Shown piece by piece: positions 62,101 through 64,000 of a stretch of 64,000 nt of DNA. The number at the start of each line of letters is the position of its first letter. The stretch's first letter is position 1. The DNA is from Otis tarda (lineage: Eukaryota > Chordata > Aves > Otidiformes > Otididae): contig CM048554.1 of assembly GCA_026413225.1 (NCBI GenBank), positions 56,069,463-56,133,462 on the forward strand. Reading direction: 5' to 3'. The notes under the pieces were generated by a model that was given only the letters and a program-made list of their open reading frames with translations, was not told the DNA's origin and did not search any database. Both the position numbers and the translations under genes were made by a program.

Positions 62101-64000
62101 ATTGAACATAATAACTTTGCAGTAGCTCTTGGTGGATGTATCTGTTCTGGGTTGATAACCACTCTAAGCGACTGGGAGTGCTTGTGGTCTGACTTTTCCA
62201 GATTTAGGGAAGTCTGTCTGAGAACTCATTGCTCTGCTGGAGCAGCTGAGCTGAGGTCTAGGATTGTGTGGGTAGTGGGATCTGATCTGGTGCAAGATTA
62301 GGATGACAGTTTAAACTGGTTTTCATGGCATTTAATGAGTATCAAATATATGACCAGTACATTGGCTGGGAGATTCTATGGCTACAAGACCATGTACTCT
62401 ACAGTGTGACAGATTTATTTGAAAAAAATCAAGGGAGAGCAGTTGCTGCTTTGCATCCAAAGTAGCAGGAGGTCATGCATCAAACGCTTTGCTTCTAGCT
62501 GCCCTGGGAACAAGGAAAACAAGTGGCCGTAGGAGCCTGAAGCCTTAAAAGATAGTGGGAGAGGTGCTGTCATCTCTGTGAGATGGCTGTGACCCTTGCA
62601 GGTAGAATTTGGTTCTTGATGCTGCCTGTTTGCTGAAAAAGCCTTGTTTGCAGTTGTATCTTAGATATTCTTATTCCTCCCCCAGCCATGCAGCCACCTT
62701 TCCCGGCCTGTTGCTCTTCCTTCCCCTGCTTCTGCCAGGTGTCTGCGCTGTGCCTGTACACAAGGGAGCACCTTACATTACTACATTTTGTGTATGTGCA
62801 TCTCTTTTAGCTATCAGCAATGCTTTTTATCCTTTGCGTGGGGTGGGACAGGGGTAGGTATATTCCTGCACGTGTATTCTCTCCTAAATCTGGTTCTGGT
62901 TCTGACCAAGGCTTTAAAGCAAAAAGGACTTTCCTCCTTAAAAGCAAATCTAGCTCAGTTTGGCAGCGCTGGTAGAAAAATCAGTGGCATGTGCTGCTTT
63001 GCCAGTCAAGTTGAGAGGGAGCAACCTCTGCTGTTGAAGAGGGAAGTGACAATTTCTAATTATTCTCAGTGGCACCTGGGACTTACCTTCCTGACATGGT
63101 GTCCTCTGCTGCCCGGGAAACAATTCCGTAAAGCTGATGGCAGATCGTGTTTGCTCCAGCAGCTGGAGCGAGTAGCGCTTTTCTAGTCGTGAGAAAATGT
63201 ATTTGCTTTTTCACTGCCTGGAAAAAGGTGCCTTGGCACTGGGCTGAGCTGCTGGATGCTTGTGGCAATTTCCCAAAGGATGTAATCGTTCTGTCCTCGT
63301 AGGGACGGTTGGGAACCTGAAAACAGCTGTGCTAAACAGTGTGAGCAGAGGGAAAAGCTGAGAGTAAATAGCCTGTGCTCATGAGAACACTTCCCCTGCT
63401 GATCCACCTGGTCCTGCATACCCCAAAGCCATTGCTTGTCAGGGCAATGCATTTCTGTGGGGGGCTTCCGCAATTTGCTCTTCTCCCCTGCCCCCATAAA
63501 AAGAGACAACTGTTCCTATCTGGGTTGCTGTGGGCTCCAGCAGCGGGCCTGACTGCTGTGGCAAACAGCAGACCTTTAGCCTGAGCAGGGAGGGCTGTAG
63601 CAGCTCACACTGGCAGTCTGGTTGCATCTCCAACCCACCACTGGACTGTGCAGTGGGAGAGGCAGGAACCTGGGCAGCACTCCTAAAGGGTGTCTGCACC
63701 CTCCTGAAGCTGCTGGTTTCCACCCTGAGGAACATGGATATTTTTCATTTTGAGATTTTGAAATAATATCTTGTCTTCTCCTGTCCTGCATCTTTCTATT
63801 TGTGCATAGAAATGGTATAAAACTTTAGGAACGTATCCACCACCCGTGGGCTTTAGACTGAAGATTATTGGTCTTTTCAGCATGCCTGCTGTCCCCACAC
63901 CACTGTGATGCTTCTGACAGCAGCTAGTCCAAGCTTGTAAACCTTTCTGCACCCACCCAACCCCATCCAGAGCTGCCTGGGGACCTGCTGTTCCTACACA
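59186..64000. other. Intergenic DNA downstream of MSH2, no supported gene
   Basis: About 4.8 kb with somewhat higher GC toward the right end. Many 60-130-codon open frames on both strands, but none has splice sites plus recognisable motifs. In mammals KCNK12 follows MSH2 on the opposite strand; I could not recognise any of its coding sequence here. No CR1 tail was found. Confidence 0.6.

Noticed and set aside
59854-64000. Many 60-139-codon frames downstream of MSH2, considered as possible KCNK12 or other exons
   Set aside because: None shows potassium-channel pore or membrane motifs or paired splice sites, and they overlap each other on both strands as chance frames do.

Overview
This is vertebrate nuclear DNA, almost certainly from a bird. 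It carries one multi-exon gene with GT-AG introns, several CR1 (chicken repeat 1) LINE copies ending in the typical ATTCTATG repeat, and fragments of an avian-type retroviral LTR. Coding density is very low and nothing looks bacterial or plasmid-like. Family and motif calls below come from reading the sequence and from knowledge of the families; no database was searched.

About 54 kb (5159-58938, + strand) is a complete MSH2 gene, the MutS-homologue subunit shared by the MutS-alpha (MSH2-MSH6) and MutS-beta (MSH2-MSH3) mismatch-repair complexes. All 16 coding exons were placed with splice sites. Fourteen have the same length as I recall for the human exons. Exon 1 is three codons longer and exon 15 one codon shorter, giving 936 codons against 934 in human. 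Every phase joins without a frameshift or stop. The Walker A motif, signature segment, Walker B motif and switch histidine are intact, so the gene should be functional. It starts in a CpG island (about 4880-5560) with CCAAT, NRF1-like and E2F-like sites and no TATA box. It ends with a polyadenylation signal at 59158.

Intron 6 is 20.7 kb, more than a third of the gene. Introns 5, 6, 7, 10, 14 and 15 hold CR1 pieces, from fresh 3' tails to heavily decayed reverse-transcriptase fragments. Antisense CR1s in intron 6 and sense CR1s in intron 7 lie on either side of exon 7. Near-identical antisense tails lie on either side of exon 15.

Left of MSH2 (1-5158) there is an LTR-like remnant followed by about 250 bp of alternating purine-pyrimidine repeat. 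The same region holds two sets of minus-strand exon-like sequence that a simple ORF scan misses: a membrane-segment exon at the left edge (12-124), and a phase-consistent three-exon model of a 112-residue protein (3662 down to 2170) with its own polyadenylation signal. I recognise neither. They are the least explained parts of the window. Right of MSH2 (59186-64000) I find no supported gene. I did not find an exotic new system; apart from these minus-strand candidates this is an ordinary avian housekeeping-gene locus.
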